From: Ktedonosporobacter rubrisoli
Lineage (GTDB): Bacteria; Chloroflexota; Ktedonobacteria; Ktedonobacterales; Ktedonobacteraceae
Assembly: GCF_004208415.1 (NCBI RefSeq)
Contig: NZ_CP035758.1
Span: 8,060,001-8,124,000, forward strand
Reading direction: 5' to 3'
DNA length: 64,000 nucleotides
Shown: positions 31,712-40,688 of the stretch, piece after piece
Numbering within the stretch: the stretch's first letter is position 1
How the letters are laid out: every line of letters starts with the position of its first letter
The notes under the pieces: generated by a model
The model's input: only the letters and a program-made list of their open reading frames with translations
Databases searched by the model: none
What the model was told of the DNA's origin: nothing
Program-made: the position numbers and the translations under genes

Positions 31712-34700
31712 ATGCCTGGGAACAGACAAGTCTTTACTGCAGCAATCAATGCGGCCGATCACTATCGATGGGATAGTCAATGGGCGCAAGCACTGCAGGA
31801 ATATCAGCGAGCGTTGGCTGAGTTCCCAGATGATGCGACAGCACGCAGCGGTCTAGGTTTCTGCTACATGCAGACCAAGCAGTGGCAGTTAGCGCTCAAT
31901 GAATATGAAAATATTCTGCAGCGTGATCCAGGCAATGTTATCGCCCTGAGCAAGATGGCGGAGCTGTATGGCATTCTCAATAGGCGCGCAGATGCATATA
32001 TTGCCTATATGCACCTGGCCGAACTATATGCTCAGGCCAGTCAGGGAGCCCGTGCAGAGGCAACCTGGCAAAAGGCAGTTCAGTTATCTCCTGATAGCCC
32101 TGAGCCCCACGAGCGGCTCGCCAACTATTACTTTGAAAAAAAAGACATCGCCTTAATGTTTCAACATCGTTTGCAGGCAGCTCAGGGGTATCTCGCACGC
32201 AATGAACTTGAAGCGGCACGTGTGCAATGTGAAGAAGTCTTACGTGCAGATGGCAATAATATTCAGGCACAACAATTGCTTTCGCGCATCCTGGAGGGGC
32301 AAAGCGCTTCGGCGAAGCCAATGCCTTCCGGGGCGCAAGCGACATCATCTCAAGGGTCAGCAGATGGTACGGTACCATCTACAGGCTTGTCTTCTGACCC
32401 TTTATCTTTCACCGGGAATTCTCTAGCTGAGACAGTTACATTGGGTAATACAAGCGGAGGTAATACTAGCATCATGGGTAACATGGGTAGCGCGGGCAAC
32501 TTCGGCGGGGTGGGTAATCCAGGATCAACCCCGACTATGGCAGGGCCTGGCGGCGGGATGAACTCTGCCCCTCGCAAGCGGATTACTGCCAGCCAGGTCA
32601 CAGGGGTGCTAAAGCAGGCGCAGACGTTTCAGGCCCAGGGTCGTTTCAATGATGCTATCGACCTCTGTGAGCAGATTCTGGAAAGCGGTTTTGACCGGCC
32701 TGATGCCCGCTACTTTTTAGGCTGGCTCTATCAAGAACAGCAGCGGTGGGATGAAGCAATCCACCATTTTCAGATGCTGCTCAACGATCCCGACTATGCA
32801 CTTTCCTGCTACTATTCGTTAGGGCAGTGCTATCGGGCTCGGGGAGATCTGCGCACTGCGACCGTACATTTTGACGAGGCCGTTGATCGTGTTAATCTTG
32901 ATGCGCTCACTGCTGAGGAATCTGATCAGTTGGTGCAGCTCTGTCAAGAAGCTGCTGAGGCGCATCGTCTATTGGGAGAGCAAGAACAGGCTCTCACCGT
33001 CTATAATGCTTTGTTGGGCTTCCTGCGCAGTCGGGGATGGAATGAAAAGGTTGCACAGGTCGAGTTTATGTTGCAACAGGCTCAGCATGCTCCTTCGCCT
33101 GCTCGCCCGATCACTCCTCCTGCGGCGGCTGCTCCTCACCATGAACAGCCGGGCGTTCAGCAAATGCCTCCACAGACCTCTCTTGCCGATGCCGCTACTA
33201 TGGCTTTTGACGCTGCAACTATTAACAATATGATGCAGCAGCAGGCGGCGCCGGCGCCAGCTCAACAATCAGCAGCGACCTCAGGGGAACTGCCGGATTG
33301 GCTGACGGGTATTCTGAATGAGGCTGACAAGACGCAAATCGCTAATAAGCCGCCTGCCGCCTCTACAAATGGGGCTTCAGGGAAGTCGCCAGCTGTTGAG
33401 CAGCCAATGACGCCGCCTGTGAATCAGGCTCCAGCGGCTCCGCCAGCTGCGCCGCCACCACCTGTGGCGAATCCTCTGGCAAATCCGCCAGCTGCCGCGC
33501 CAAAACAAGAGCAGCCAGCCGCTCCATCGTGGCTGACAGGTGATCCCGCCGCAGCTGAGGCCACTGTTGTGATAACACCAGAGCAACTGGCGGCGGCAAC
33601 GCAGCAATACGCAAATCCATCTCAACCGCTGCAAGGACAGCCCTCGGCACCGCATCCTGTGCCGGGCCAGGCCGCAGGCTCACAATCGATGATCGGACAA
33701 GCGCCGGTCGCGCCGCAGCCTTCGCAATCGATGATCGGACAGTCTCCTGTGGCTCCGACATCGCAGCCGCTACAGGGAGCGCAGCCTGCATCACAACCAC
33801 TGCAGGCGCCACAGTCGCAGCCATTGCCAGGGCAGCAGCCAGCATCGCAGCCATTGCAGGCGCAGCCCTCAGCACCATACCCTGTGCCGGGCCAGGTTGC
33901 GCCGCAGCCCTCGCAATCGATGATCGGGCAAGCGCCTGTCGCGCCACAACCAACATCACAACCATTGCAGGCGCCACCGCCGCCAGTGGCTCAGCCACCG
34001 ATCGCGCCACCGCCTGTACAGATGTCGCCAGTGGCTCAGCCTTCGGCGCCTCTCTCGCAGCCAGCTTTACCGGTCGCGCCACCCCCTGCTCCATCCCTGG
34101 ATCAGCTCTACGCGGGACAATCTGGAATATCGTCAACTCAACCCAGGCCGGCCCAGAGCGCAAGAACCGGTGCCGAAGATCTGCTTCAGCAGATGGCTGG
34201 GAGTCGGGATGAGCTTCAGCAGGTTGCCGATGCAGTGCTGGAAAGTACAGCCGTGTTGCCGGAAAATATCCGCATGCAGGTTGTACGCTCCATGCAGGAC
34301 ATTCAGAATTACATTAATCATGGCCTGCTGACTTCAGCGACCGAGGAGTGCCTGCGCATTATCGATATGGCCCCTCAGTATCTTGATGTGCACCAGGTCT
34401 TGTGTGAAATCTATGTGCGCCAGGGCAAGATTGAGCAGGCGATTACCAAGTATGCTATCCTTGTCGATACCTATGTCGTCAATGGTCGCGTAGAGGATGC
34501 TATCGCCACCTATCGGCGCATCTTACAGCTGGAACCAAATAACCTTACCTATCGCATGCGCCTGATCAACTTGCTCTCGACGCAGGGAAATAAAGAGGAT
34601 CTCTTGCGCGAGCGCACCCTGGCCGCTGAGTCATATCTGCGCCTGGGCTATATGGATCGGGCCCTTACTGAGCTTGAGCAGGCCTTACAGGAGAGCCCGA

Positions 34701-36058
34701 CGAGCGTGTCAACCCGGCTCAACTATGCTCTCGCTCTACAAAAGCTGGGGCGGATTCAGCAGGCAGTTGCTGAGTATCAGCGCGTGTTACAGATAGATCC
34801 GCGCAATATCACGGCCCTTGTGCGCTGGCATATCGCTATGATTACAAGTGTGGGCACCCCACGCCCGACAACGCTGGAAGTGCTTACGCGTATTCGCTGG
34901 CAGCTGCGCGGCGAGGGTCAGAAGCATGCTGAGGCTGTGCTTCGAGAGTACAGTCAATCGGCCGAGATCTATCCTAATAATGCCGATGTGCATTTCTCGC
35001 TCGGTCAGATCTATCAGCAGTCGGGTCACTTTGATAAAGCTGTCGATGAGTATATTCTAGCCATGCAGGATCATGGTATTGAGAGCCTGGCACGTATCAG
35101 CGCAGCTTATTGTTTGCTCCAGCAAGGCAAGCCTGAAAACGCTATTCAACAGTATGAGCAGGCTCTGCATACTATCCGCCGCGCCGCTGTGCCCGTCGAT
35201 CCCTCAACCTGGGCCGCTCGCCCGCGTGAAGAGGGAGAAGAGCATAAAGCGCCGGAGATCGAGATTTCTCTTCTGCTCGCTAAGGCCTATGGACGGGTTG
35301 GTAAGCAGGAGCAAATGCAGGCAATTTTGCGCCAGGTAAAACAGACGAGGACCGACCAGAATGAGGTAGCTTCAACGCTTGCCGAGATATCTTCTCGTCA
35401 GACAGATATCGAAGGCGTCTTGCGCGAATACCTTGAATTGGTCAATCACTACCGCAATAGCCGCCAGACCGATAGCGCTATTAGCGTGTTGAAGGAGATG
35501 GTGCGGGTAATGCCCCAGGACCCGCGCGCTCACGAGGAACTTGCCGATATCTATGAGAAGCGCGGTTTGCTGGATGAGAGCGTCGCTGAGTTGCGCCTCC
35601 TCTCGGATATTTACTTGCGCCTCAATCGCCTGGAAGAGGCCGGTGATGCTTTGCAGCGCATCGGTACTATCTATGATGATATGGGCGATAGCGAGGAGGC
35701 GTTAGTGAATCTGTGCCGCGCCGTGGAGCTGAAGCCGAACTCGATGGATCTGCTGCGTGAAATTGTCGGCTTCTGCTGGCGCCTTGAACGCAATGATGAG
35801 GCGGCTCAGTACCAGGCCAGAATCGCTCGCTACTACTTTGAGACGCATCAGGTCAAGGAGTCTGTGGCTGCCCTGCAGCAGTTGATAGCCATTGACCGCG
35901 ATAATTTTGAGGCTTACGATATGTTGGGTCAGACATATCAATCGGTGGGCGAATATGAGCAGGCCAGCCGCGTCTATAAAAACCTTGCCAAAGTCAATCC
36001 CGGTAGCGGGGTAGCGCGAGAACGCCTGGCTACTTTGCAGGAGTTGCGCACGCGCTAA
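31712..36058 (+). CDS. Giant TPR protein with a Pro/Gln/Ala-rich central linker
   Basis: 1448 residues. Three TPR blocks are visible: residues about 5-200 (for example WAQALQEYQRALAEFPDDAT), about 290-455, and about 860-1440 with many units ending in the usual PNN/P-x pattern. Between the second and third block lies a roughly 330-residue low-complexity linker rich in Pro, Gln and Ala. It has recurring SQSMIGQ, PVAP and SQPLQ motifs, and DWLTG/SWLTG motifs near its start. No signal peptide or TM helix. TPR arrays are protein-binding scaffolds. The partner is unknown, and an assembly or stress scaffold role is only guesswork. A strong terminator follows. Confidence 0.9.
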   Translation: MPGNRQVFTAAINAADHYRWDSQWAQALQEYQRALAEFPDDATARSGLGFCYMQTKQWQLALNEYENILQRDPGNVIALSKMAELYGILNRRADAYIAYMHLAELYAQASQGARAEATWQKAVQLSPDSPEPHERLANYYFEKKDIALMFQHRLQAAQGYLARNELEAARVQCEEVLRADGNNIQAQQLLSRILEGQSASAKPMPSGAQATSSQGSADGTVPSTGLSSDPLSFTGNSLAETVTLGNTSGGNTSIMGNMGSAGNFGGVGNPGSTPTMAGPGGGMNSAPRKRITASQVTGVLKQAQTFQAQGRFNDAIDLCEQILESGFDRPDARYFLGWLYQEQQRWDEAIHHFQMLLNDPDYALSCYYSLGQCYRARGDLRTATVHFDEAVDRVNLDALTAEESDQLVQLCQEAAEAHRLLGEQEQALTVYNALLGFLRSRGWNEKVAQVEFMLQQAQHAPSPARPITPPAAAAPHHEQPGVQQMPPQTSLADAATMAFDAATINNMMQQQAAPAPAQQSAATSGELPDWLTGILNEADKTQIANKPPAASTNGASGKSPAVEQPMTPPVNQAPAAPPAAPPPPVANPLANPPAAAPKQEQPAAPSWLTGDPAAAEATVVITPEQLAAATQQYANPSQPLQGQPSAPHPVPGQAAGSQSMIGQAPVAPQPSQSMIGQSPVAPTSQPLQGAQPASQPLQAPQSQPLPGQQPASQPLQAQPSAPYPVPGQVAPQPSQSMIGQAPVAPQPTSQPLQAPPPPVAQPPIAPPPVQMSPVAQPSAPLSQPALPVAPPPAPSLDQLYAGQSGISSTQPRPAQSARTGAEDLLQQMAGSRDELQQVADAVLESTAVLPENIRMQVVRSMQDIQNYINHGLLTSATEECLRIIDMAPQYLDVHQVLCEIYVRQGKIEQAITKYAILVDTYVVNGRVEDAIATYRRILQLEPNNLTYRMRLINLLSTQGNKEDLLRERTLAAESYLRLGYMDRALTELEQALQESPTSVSTRLNYALALQKLGRIQQAVAEYQRVLQIDPRNITALVRWHIAMITSVGTPRPTTLEVLTRIRWQLRGEGQKHAEAVLREYSQSAEIYPNNADVHFSLGQIYQQSGHFDKAVDEYILAMQDHGIESLARISAAYCLLQQGKPENAIQQYEQALHTIRRAAVPVDPSTWAARPREEGEEHKAPEIEISLLLAKAYGRVGKQEQMQAILRQVKQTRTDQNEVASTLAEISSRQTDIEGVLREYLELVNHYRNSRQTDSAISVLKEMVRVMPQDPRAHEELADIYEKRGLLDESVAELRLLSDIYLRLNRLEEAGDALQRIGTIYDDMGDSEEALVNLCRAVELKPNSMDLLREIVGFCWRLERNDEAAQYQARIARYYFETHQVKESVAALQQLIAIDRDNFEAYDMLGQTYQSVGEYEQASRVYKNLAKVNPGSGVARERLATLQELRTR

Positions 36059-36101
36059 GCTCAATGGTCGCGATTTACGCATTTTTTTATCAGCATATGC
36101 A

Positions 36102-36143
36102 ATATAGCTGAGCACACAGTGTTGTCGCTCAGCTATATGTTTT
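36102..36143 (+). terminator. Terminator of the TPR gene
   Basis: Perfect 12-bp stem ATATAGCTGAGC/GCTCAGCTATAT with a 13-nt loop, followed by GTTTT. Confidence 0.85.
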
Positions 36144-36505
36144 CTCCAGATCTTATCCTTCTGTCTCCAAGATGGGAAGCTCAGCATTTCTCTGGTCGAA
36201 CCCTTCTTTGCCAGCGTAGTATCTCTGCTTTGCCCTTTCATTCGAATGGATTTGCTGATTTTTCTGTCTGCCAATAAGCAAAAAGCTAAGTATGTGCTTC
36301 CTCATCTGTTTATCGATATGCACTTGTTTAGCCAGGGGATATCTTATAGATAAGGAATGTATCGGCAATGGCGCTGATAAAGGAAGAGGTGAGAGAAAAG
36401 TGTATCTCCCCTCTACTTTAAAAAAAGATGAAAACATATTAACAGCGAAAAGCCTGCTTTCCTCCTGCTGATAAAACTTTTAGCTTTAAGGAGATCTTCC
36501 ATACT
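36144..36505. other. Intergenic region upstream of the secreted repeat protein
   Basis: No gene recognised. AT-rich towards 36420-36480, where the promoter of the secreted-protein gene probably lies; an AAGGAG RBS sits about 12 nt before its ATG. Confidence 0.4.
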
Positions 36506-37114
36506 ATGAAGCAATTTGGTAAAGTTGGAGCAGCAGTGGCTACCCTGGCAATGGCCGCAGCTATGTTGTCAACGGGCGGCAGTGCTCATGCAGATTCTAC
36601 AGGAATGAGGGCCATTCGCAATGGTCTGCATCCTTCCGAGGCACAGCCTACCACGGTCGTAAAGAGGAAAACTGTAGGTTTTGTGACGGTCAATCCTCCT
36701 TTTGCCGCCCGTGCAACAGTCGCTTGCCCTGATGGTTATCAGGCAACCTATGGTGGCTATACAACTGATCTCTATCCTGATGCGTCAAGCTTTAACAGGA
36801 CGCTCAACGGACCCAGGCTTGATGCCTCTGGCACACAGGTTGGCTGGATCACCGAGATCAATATTCAGAGCGCCCAGAGGGGTACTTTAACCGTCTATGT
36901 GAATTGTCGGTTGGATTCGAAGGACACCATCAACACAACGTCTGCTCCAGCCCAGACCAGCAGCTCGGTACAGACAAGCCCGATACGAACTACGAGCCCG
37001 GTGCAGACAAGCCCGGTACAGATGGCCAGCCCGGTACAGACAAGCCCAATACGAACCATGAGCCCGATGGAAACGAGTCCGATACAAACAAGCCCTATGC
37101 CCGTTGGCCGTTAA
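36506..37114 (+). CDS. Secreted small protein with a C-terminal SPVQTSP-type repeat tail
   Basis: 202 residues. The N-terminus is a classical Sec signal peptide (positive start, VATLAMAAAMLSTGG, then AHA-D cleavage). A beta-rich region follows with one Cys pair (ATVACPDGYQAT and VYVNCRLDSK) that could form a disulphide. The last ~45 residues are an imperfect TSPI/VQTSP repeat with Met, Pro, Ser and Thr, about six units, likely disordered and possibly surface-exposed or glycosylated. Family unknown. No cell-wall sorting signal. Confidence 0.75.
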   Translation: MKQFGKVGAAVATLAMAAAMLSTGGSAHADSTGMRAIRNGLHPSEAQPTTVVKRKTVGFVTVNPPFAARATVACPDGYQATYGGYTTDLYPDASSFNRTLNGPRLDASGTQVGWITEINIQSAQRGTLTVYVNCRLDSKDTINTTSAPAQTSSSVQTSPIRTTSPVQTSPVQMASPVQTSPIRTMSPMETSPIQTSPMPVGR

Positions 37115-37411
37115 TAAGCCAGGCCTCTTGAAATATCACTATCGTGTGCAAAGTTTCCTGAGCAGTCGAGATGGCAATGAGAGATGTGTGATGATTGACT
37201 CAATGGTCTGTACCGGAGGGAACACACAATGCTTTATCCTGTCGTCTCGGCGGCTTTTGCTTGCGGGAGCAGCGCAAGAGACACAAAATAGCAGCTTGCC
37301 CACATTGTTTGCGCCTGAGCAAGCTGCTAGCAGAAACTTTGCCTACCACGAGTCCCGGCGTGTTGGTTCTCTATCCTCCTACGAATTCTGCAGAGGGCAG
37401 GCCGGAGCTCA

Positions 37412-38473
37412 TTACGGATGGGCGGCCGCCGCGCGTTTAAAGCGACGTTCATCGCGCCAGCGCTTGATATTTAGCAGTTTTCTATAAGCTTCGTAGAGTA
37501 ACGGTTGATAGACGAGATCGTGAGTCTCCAGGGCGCGCATAGGATAGCCGCCGAAGCCGCGCTTAAAGACGTAGACACCCCATAATTCCTGCCCTTCTTC
37601 GAGAATATCGGGAATGCCACGAAAGTTATAGTACCAGCAGCCGCGCGCTTTGGCCCACTGCATGCTAGTCCACTGTAAGAGGTGATTGGGCATGCGTTCG
37701 CGCTGCTCATTGGAGGATGCGCCGAACATATACCAGCTCCAGTGCCCCAGGCGGAGGATGATCGTGCCGGCGATAGGTTTACCCTCGTATTCGGCTAGAA
37801 AGAGGGCCACGCGATCCCCTTTGCTGTACATGCGCAATATGTCATTGTAATGGGCTTTCTTGTGGATAGAGAAGCGATCCCGCTCGCTGGTGGTCTCGTA
37901 GATACGGTAGAAGGCATCGAAATCGGCCTGGCTCTCTCCCTGGCGTACCGTTATACCTTTGCGGCCGGCCAGGCGAATGTTATAGCGCCATTTTTCCTTC
38001 ATGCCCGAAAGCAAAGCCTTTTCGTCAGGGCGAATGTCCAGTACCCACTCGTGCCGAATATGTGTGGCGTATGGATTGGGGCGAAAACCCTGGCGCCGTA
38101 GAGCTGTCTGCCACTCGGTGTCATCGGCCAGGACACTTGGCTCAACTTTGAGCATAAAGGCATTACGTTTACGGGCCTCGGCTCTGGCAAAGTTAAGCAA
38201 GACTGTCATGGCTGGGGAGGCCGGATCATCGATGACGGGGCCGCGCGGCGCATAGAAATAGGTTCTGTTTAACACAGGAGCCCGTGAGACAAGCGTGAGC
38301 ATAGCGGCACAAAGCTTTCCATCCGCATCTATAACGCCGATGCGTAGTGCCTCCGCTGCGTTCAGATGGGGAGCAAGCTCTCCCCATTCATAGGATTGGG
38401 TGATATTGCAGCATTTAGATTGCGCTACAAAGTCGTTCCATTGCTGGCAATCTGTGATGATCCGTGCCTCCAC
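37412..38473 (-). CDS. FemX/FemAB-like peptidoglycan branch aminoacyltransferase, copy 1
   Basis: 353 residues. The GNAT-type double domain of Fem transferases is recognisable from ITQSYEWGELAPHL near the N-terminus, YFYAPRGPVID, then the mid-protein EKWRYNIRLAGRKGITVRQG. The C-terminal half has DRVALFLAEYEGKPIAGTII, the YMFGASSNEQRERMPNHLLQ motif and a GFGGYP tail. Fem proteins transfer an amino acid from aminoacyl-tRNA to lipid II, building the interpeptide bridge. A second, similar gene follows at 38665, with a GNAT gene further upstream on the same strand. The coiled-coil tRNA arm of FemA is short or absent, as in FemX. Confidence 0.9.
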   Translation of the reverse strand: MEARIITDCQQWNDFVAQSKCCNITQSYEWGELAPHLNAAEALRIGVIDADGKLCAAMLTLVSRAPVLNRTYFYAPRGPVIDDPASPAMTVLLNFARAEARKRNAFMLKVEPSVLADDTEWQTALRRQGFRPNPYATHIRHEWVLDIRPDEKALLSGMKEKWRYNIRLAGRKGITVRQGESQADFDAFYRIYETTSERDRFSIHKKAHYNDILRMYSKGDRVALFLAEYEGKPIAGTIILRLGHWSWYMFGASSNEQRERMPNHLLQWTSMQWAKARGCWYYNFRGIPDILEEGQELWGVYVFKRGFGGYPMRALETHDLVYQPLLYEAYRKLLNIKRWRDERRFKRAAAAHP

Positions 38474-38664
38474 TCTCGATCCTTTCTATCCTGCACGTAG
38501 TATGTTATCTCGGGCCTTCTTTTCATTCATCTTCGCTAGAGTCCAGTGGTCTGTCAGGGCTGTGTTCCAGCTTCCCCCCTTACCTGCCGCCGCAGGCGGC
38601 TCTCTCCACATGAAGTTTGACAAAGCACTAGATGAAAGGTGATTTTAAACAGTATAGAGAATAT

Positions 38665-39783
38665 TTATTTAGTTGTACTTGATTGCTTGCCGCGCTCAGC
38701 GCGCTCCAATTCGATTTTCTGGCGCTCTTTGTGCCGCCGAGCTCGGCGGATCTCAACCATTTTGCGCCAGGCCTGATAGATTAGTGGATGATAGACGTAA
38801 TCTTGCGTGGGCATATTCAGGCGCGAGAAGCCGCCAAAGCCTTTCTTATATTCGTAGACTCCCCACATTTCCTCTCCTGGCTCCAATATCTCAGGGATGG
38901 TGCGGAAATCGAAATAGCTGCAGCCCTTTTGTTTGGCCCACAGGATACAGCGATACTGCAGCAAATAGGTAGGCTTCAGATTGCGCTTATGGTTGGAGGA
39001 AGCGCCGAACATATCCCAGCACCAATCACCGAAGCGGATCAACATCTTGGCAGCGATGGCTTCGCCTTCATGCTCAGCTAGATAGAGCACTGCATCGCCC
39101 TTACTGGCGAAATGACGCAGAATCTCCTTGTTGTAATCCTTACTGTGAATGAAGAAATCATCGCGCTCGCTGGTGATCTTGAGCAAGTCGTAGTAGGTAT
39201 CGAAATCGGCCTCGCTGTTTGCTTCGCGGATAACCACGCCCTTGCGCTCTGAGGCGCGTACGTTCTGGCGCCAGGTCATTTTAAAGTTGGCCAGCAGCTG
39301 CTCGGCGTCGGGTCGAATATCGAGTACCCAGCTTCGGCGTCCGTGGATTGCTATCGGGTTGGAGCGGAAGCCCAGCCGGTGATAGGTGGCAAGCCATTTA
39401 TGCAGATCGGGGTCATCATCGGCGATATTAGGCTCCAGACGCAGCACTACTGCATGTTCCTGGCGCGCTATATCGTGCGCTTGCTCGATAAGCGCTTTTA
39501 GGGCTGGAGAGTCCAGGCCCTCGACGGTGGGCCCACGCGTACCATAGAGCCAGTTAAGACGTAAACCGGGCACTGAAGCAGGCAAGGGCACCGGAGCAAC
39601 TGAAAGCTGCAAGGCACCAACCAGACGGCCATCTTGGAGTGCTCCCAGGCGGTAAATATTCCCACCAAGATAACGATTTAATTCGCCCCACTCGTACGAT
39701 TGGAGCAGGTGTCCGCGTGGCTGCGCTGTAAGGAAGTTGTTCCACTGCGCCTGGTCGCTAATTTCCTTGATGCTTATCGTCAT
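38665..39783 (-). CDS. FemX/FemAB-like peptidoglycan branch aminoacyltransferase, copy 2
   Basis: 372 residues. It shares the Fem motifs of the downstream copy (HLLQSYEWGELNRYL, LYGTRGPTVEG, TWRQNVRASERKGVVIRE, DMFGASSNHKRNLKPTYLLQ, KGFGGF) but has diverged. The two probably add successive residues of the bridge, or one acts on a different branch, by analogy to FemX/FemA/FemB. It ends in a Lys/Arg/Glu-rich tail (ARRHKERQKIELERAERG). The upstream GNAT gene ends 6 nt before this start, suggesting one transcript for GNAT-fem-fem, although 190 nt separate the two fem genes. Confidence 0.9.
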   Translation of the reverse strand: MTISIKEISDQAQWNNFLTAQPRGHLLQSYEWGELNRYLGGNIYRLGALQDGRLVGALQLSVAPVPLPASVPGLRLNWLYGTRGPTVEGLDSPALKALIEQAHDIARQEHAVVLRLEPNIADDDPDLHKWLATYHRLGFRSNPIAIHGRRSWVLDIRPDAEQLLANFKMTWRQNVRASERKGVVIREANSEADFDTYYDLLKITSERDDFFIHSKDYNKEILRHFASKGDAVLYLAEHEGEAIAAKMLIRFGDWCWDMFGASSNHKRNLKPTYLLQYRCILWAKQKGCSYFDFRTIPEILEPGEEMWGVYEYKKGFGGFSRLNMPTQDYVYHPLIYQAWRKMVEIRRARRHKERQKIELERAERGKQSSTTK

Positions 39784-39789
39784 AATAAA

Positions 39790-40353
39790 TTACAGGCTCT
39801 CCAGATATTCTTGCCTGAGCAGGCTGTAGACGCGCTCATCATGGAATTTGCCGAAGCGCGGGATTACTTGACGCATTACCCCTTCATATTTAAAGCCGGC
39901 TTTCTCGGCGGCGCGCCAGCCTCCAATGTTCTCTTCCATGGTTTGCGCCTGGATACGATTCAAATTGAGCTCCATAAATCCGTAGCGGCTCATGAGCCTG
40001 GCTGCTTCGGTCCCATAGCCTTTGCCCCAGAGCGAGCGTTCACCAACGATGACATAAAGCTCCGCGCTCTGGTTCATATAATTAATGTCTCTGAGCCCAA
40101 CCAGGCCGATAAGACTGTTATCGCTAGTAAGGGCAACGCCGAAAATAATATGCCTTGAGTCTTTGTACAGGCTCTCTAGCCGCTCCTTGTTGCGCACCTC
40201 GCTGCCCGGATAGATTGAGAAATAGCGCCGGACCTCTTCATCATTGTGCCATGTCGCGTACAGGTGACTGTCCTGTGCAGGCTCTAACGGGCGCAAATAA
40301 GTACGTTCACTGACCAGAAAGGGATTCTGCATATTTGATGTGTCTTGCGCCAT
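39790..40353 (-). CDS. GNAT-family N-acetyltransferase (RimJ/RimL type)
   Basis: 187 residues from the second ATG (MAQDTS), which has AGGGAGG at 8-nt spacing; the ATG two codons earlier is too close. The fold signature includes SERTYLRPLEPAQDSHLYAT, GLVGLRDINYMNQSAELYVI, the acetyl-CoA loop GERSLWGKGYGTEAARLM and NLNRIQAQTMEENIGGWRAAEKAGF. It acetylates an N-terminal amine or a small substrate. It is 6 nt upstream of the second fem gene, so a cell-wall-related substrate is conceivable but not shown. Confidence 0.92.
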   Translation of the reverse strand: MAQDTSNMQNPFLVSERTYLRPLEPAQDSHLYATWHNDEEVRRYFSIYPGSEVRNKERLESLYKDSRHIIFGVALTSDNSLIGLVGLRDINYMNQSAELYVIVGERSLWGKGYGTEAARLMSRYGFMELNLNRIQAQTMEENIGGWRAAEKAGFKYEGVMRQVIPRFGKFHDERVYSLLRQEYLESL

Positions 40354-40359
40354 TACCAT

Positions 40360-40688
40360 AGCCTCCCTTGTGTTTACGCTGCATAATACAGCCTCTTTTC
40401 CTGTATCCTCTGCAGTAGCCTTTTTTCAGTATCTTTAAGCAGATCGAAAAGGCGATTATCGCACTTTACTTGTCCGATGAAGAGTATACATGTATGGCTG
40501 GAAAAGGTCAATTGAATAGGCTCCATGTCCTTTTGTGTCCTATGCGTGTCCCGTAGATTCTGCTCTTGTGCGCTTGCCTTCGCTTCCAAAGCCCTGGCCA
40601 GATTTATTGACAAAGCCTGTCTCAAATCCAGCCAGGATCATCGCTCAAGAAGACAATGCGCGCTCGCTTGCTCTAAGCCTGTGATGTG
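40360..40688. other. Intergenic region between two leftward units
   Basis: Holds one weak reverse-strand reading frame (40374-40625) with poor start signals; not called. The promoter of the GNAT-fem unit should lie here, but no clear -35/-10 was found. Confidence 0.35.

Noticed and set aside
33363..34163. 266-residue reverse-strand frame rich in Ala, Val and Arg
   Set aside because: Arises from the repetitive Pro/Gln linker of the TPR gene read backwards.
36904..37131. Second forward frame overlapping the repeat tail of the secreted protein (KPGTDKP-type repeats)
   Set aside because: A DNA repeat gives repeats in every frame; this frame has no RBS or signal peptide, while the main frame has both.
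40374..40625. 83-residue reverse-strand frame upstream of the GNAT gene
   Set aside because: Starts at TTG without RBS; the internal ATG has a purine run too close to it. Too weak to call.
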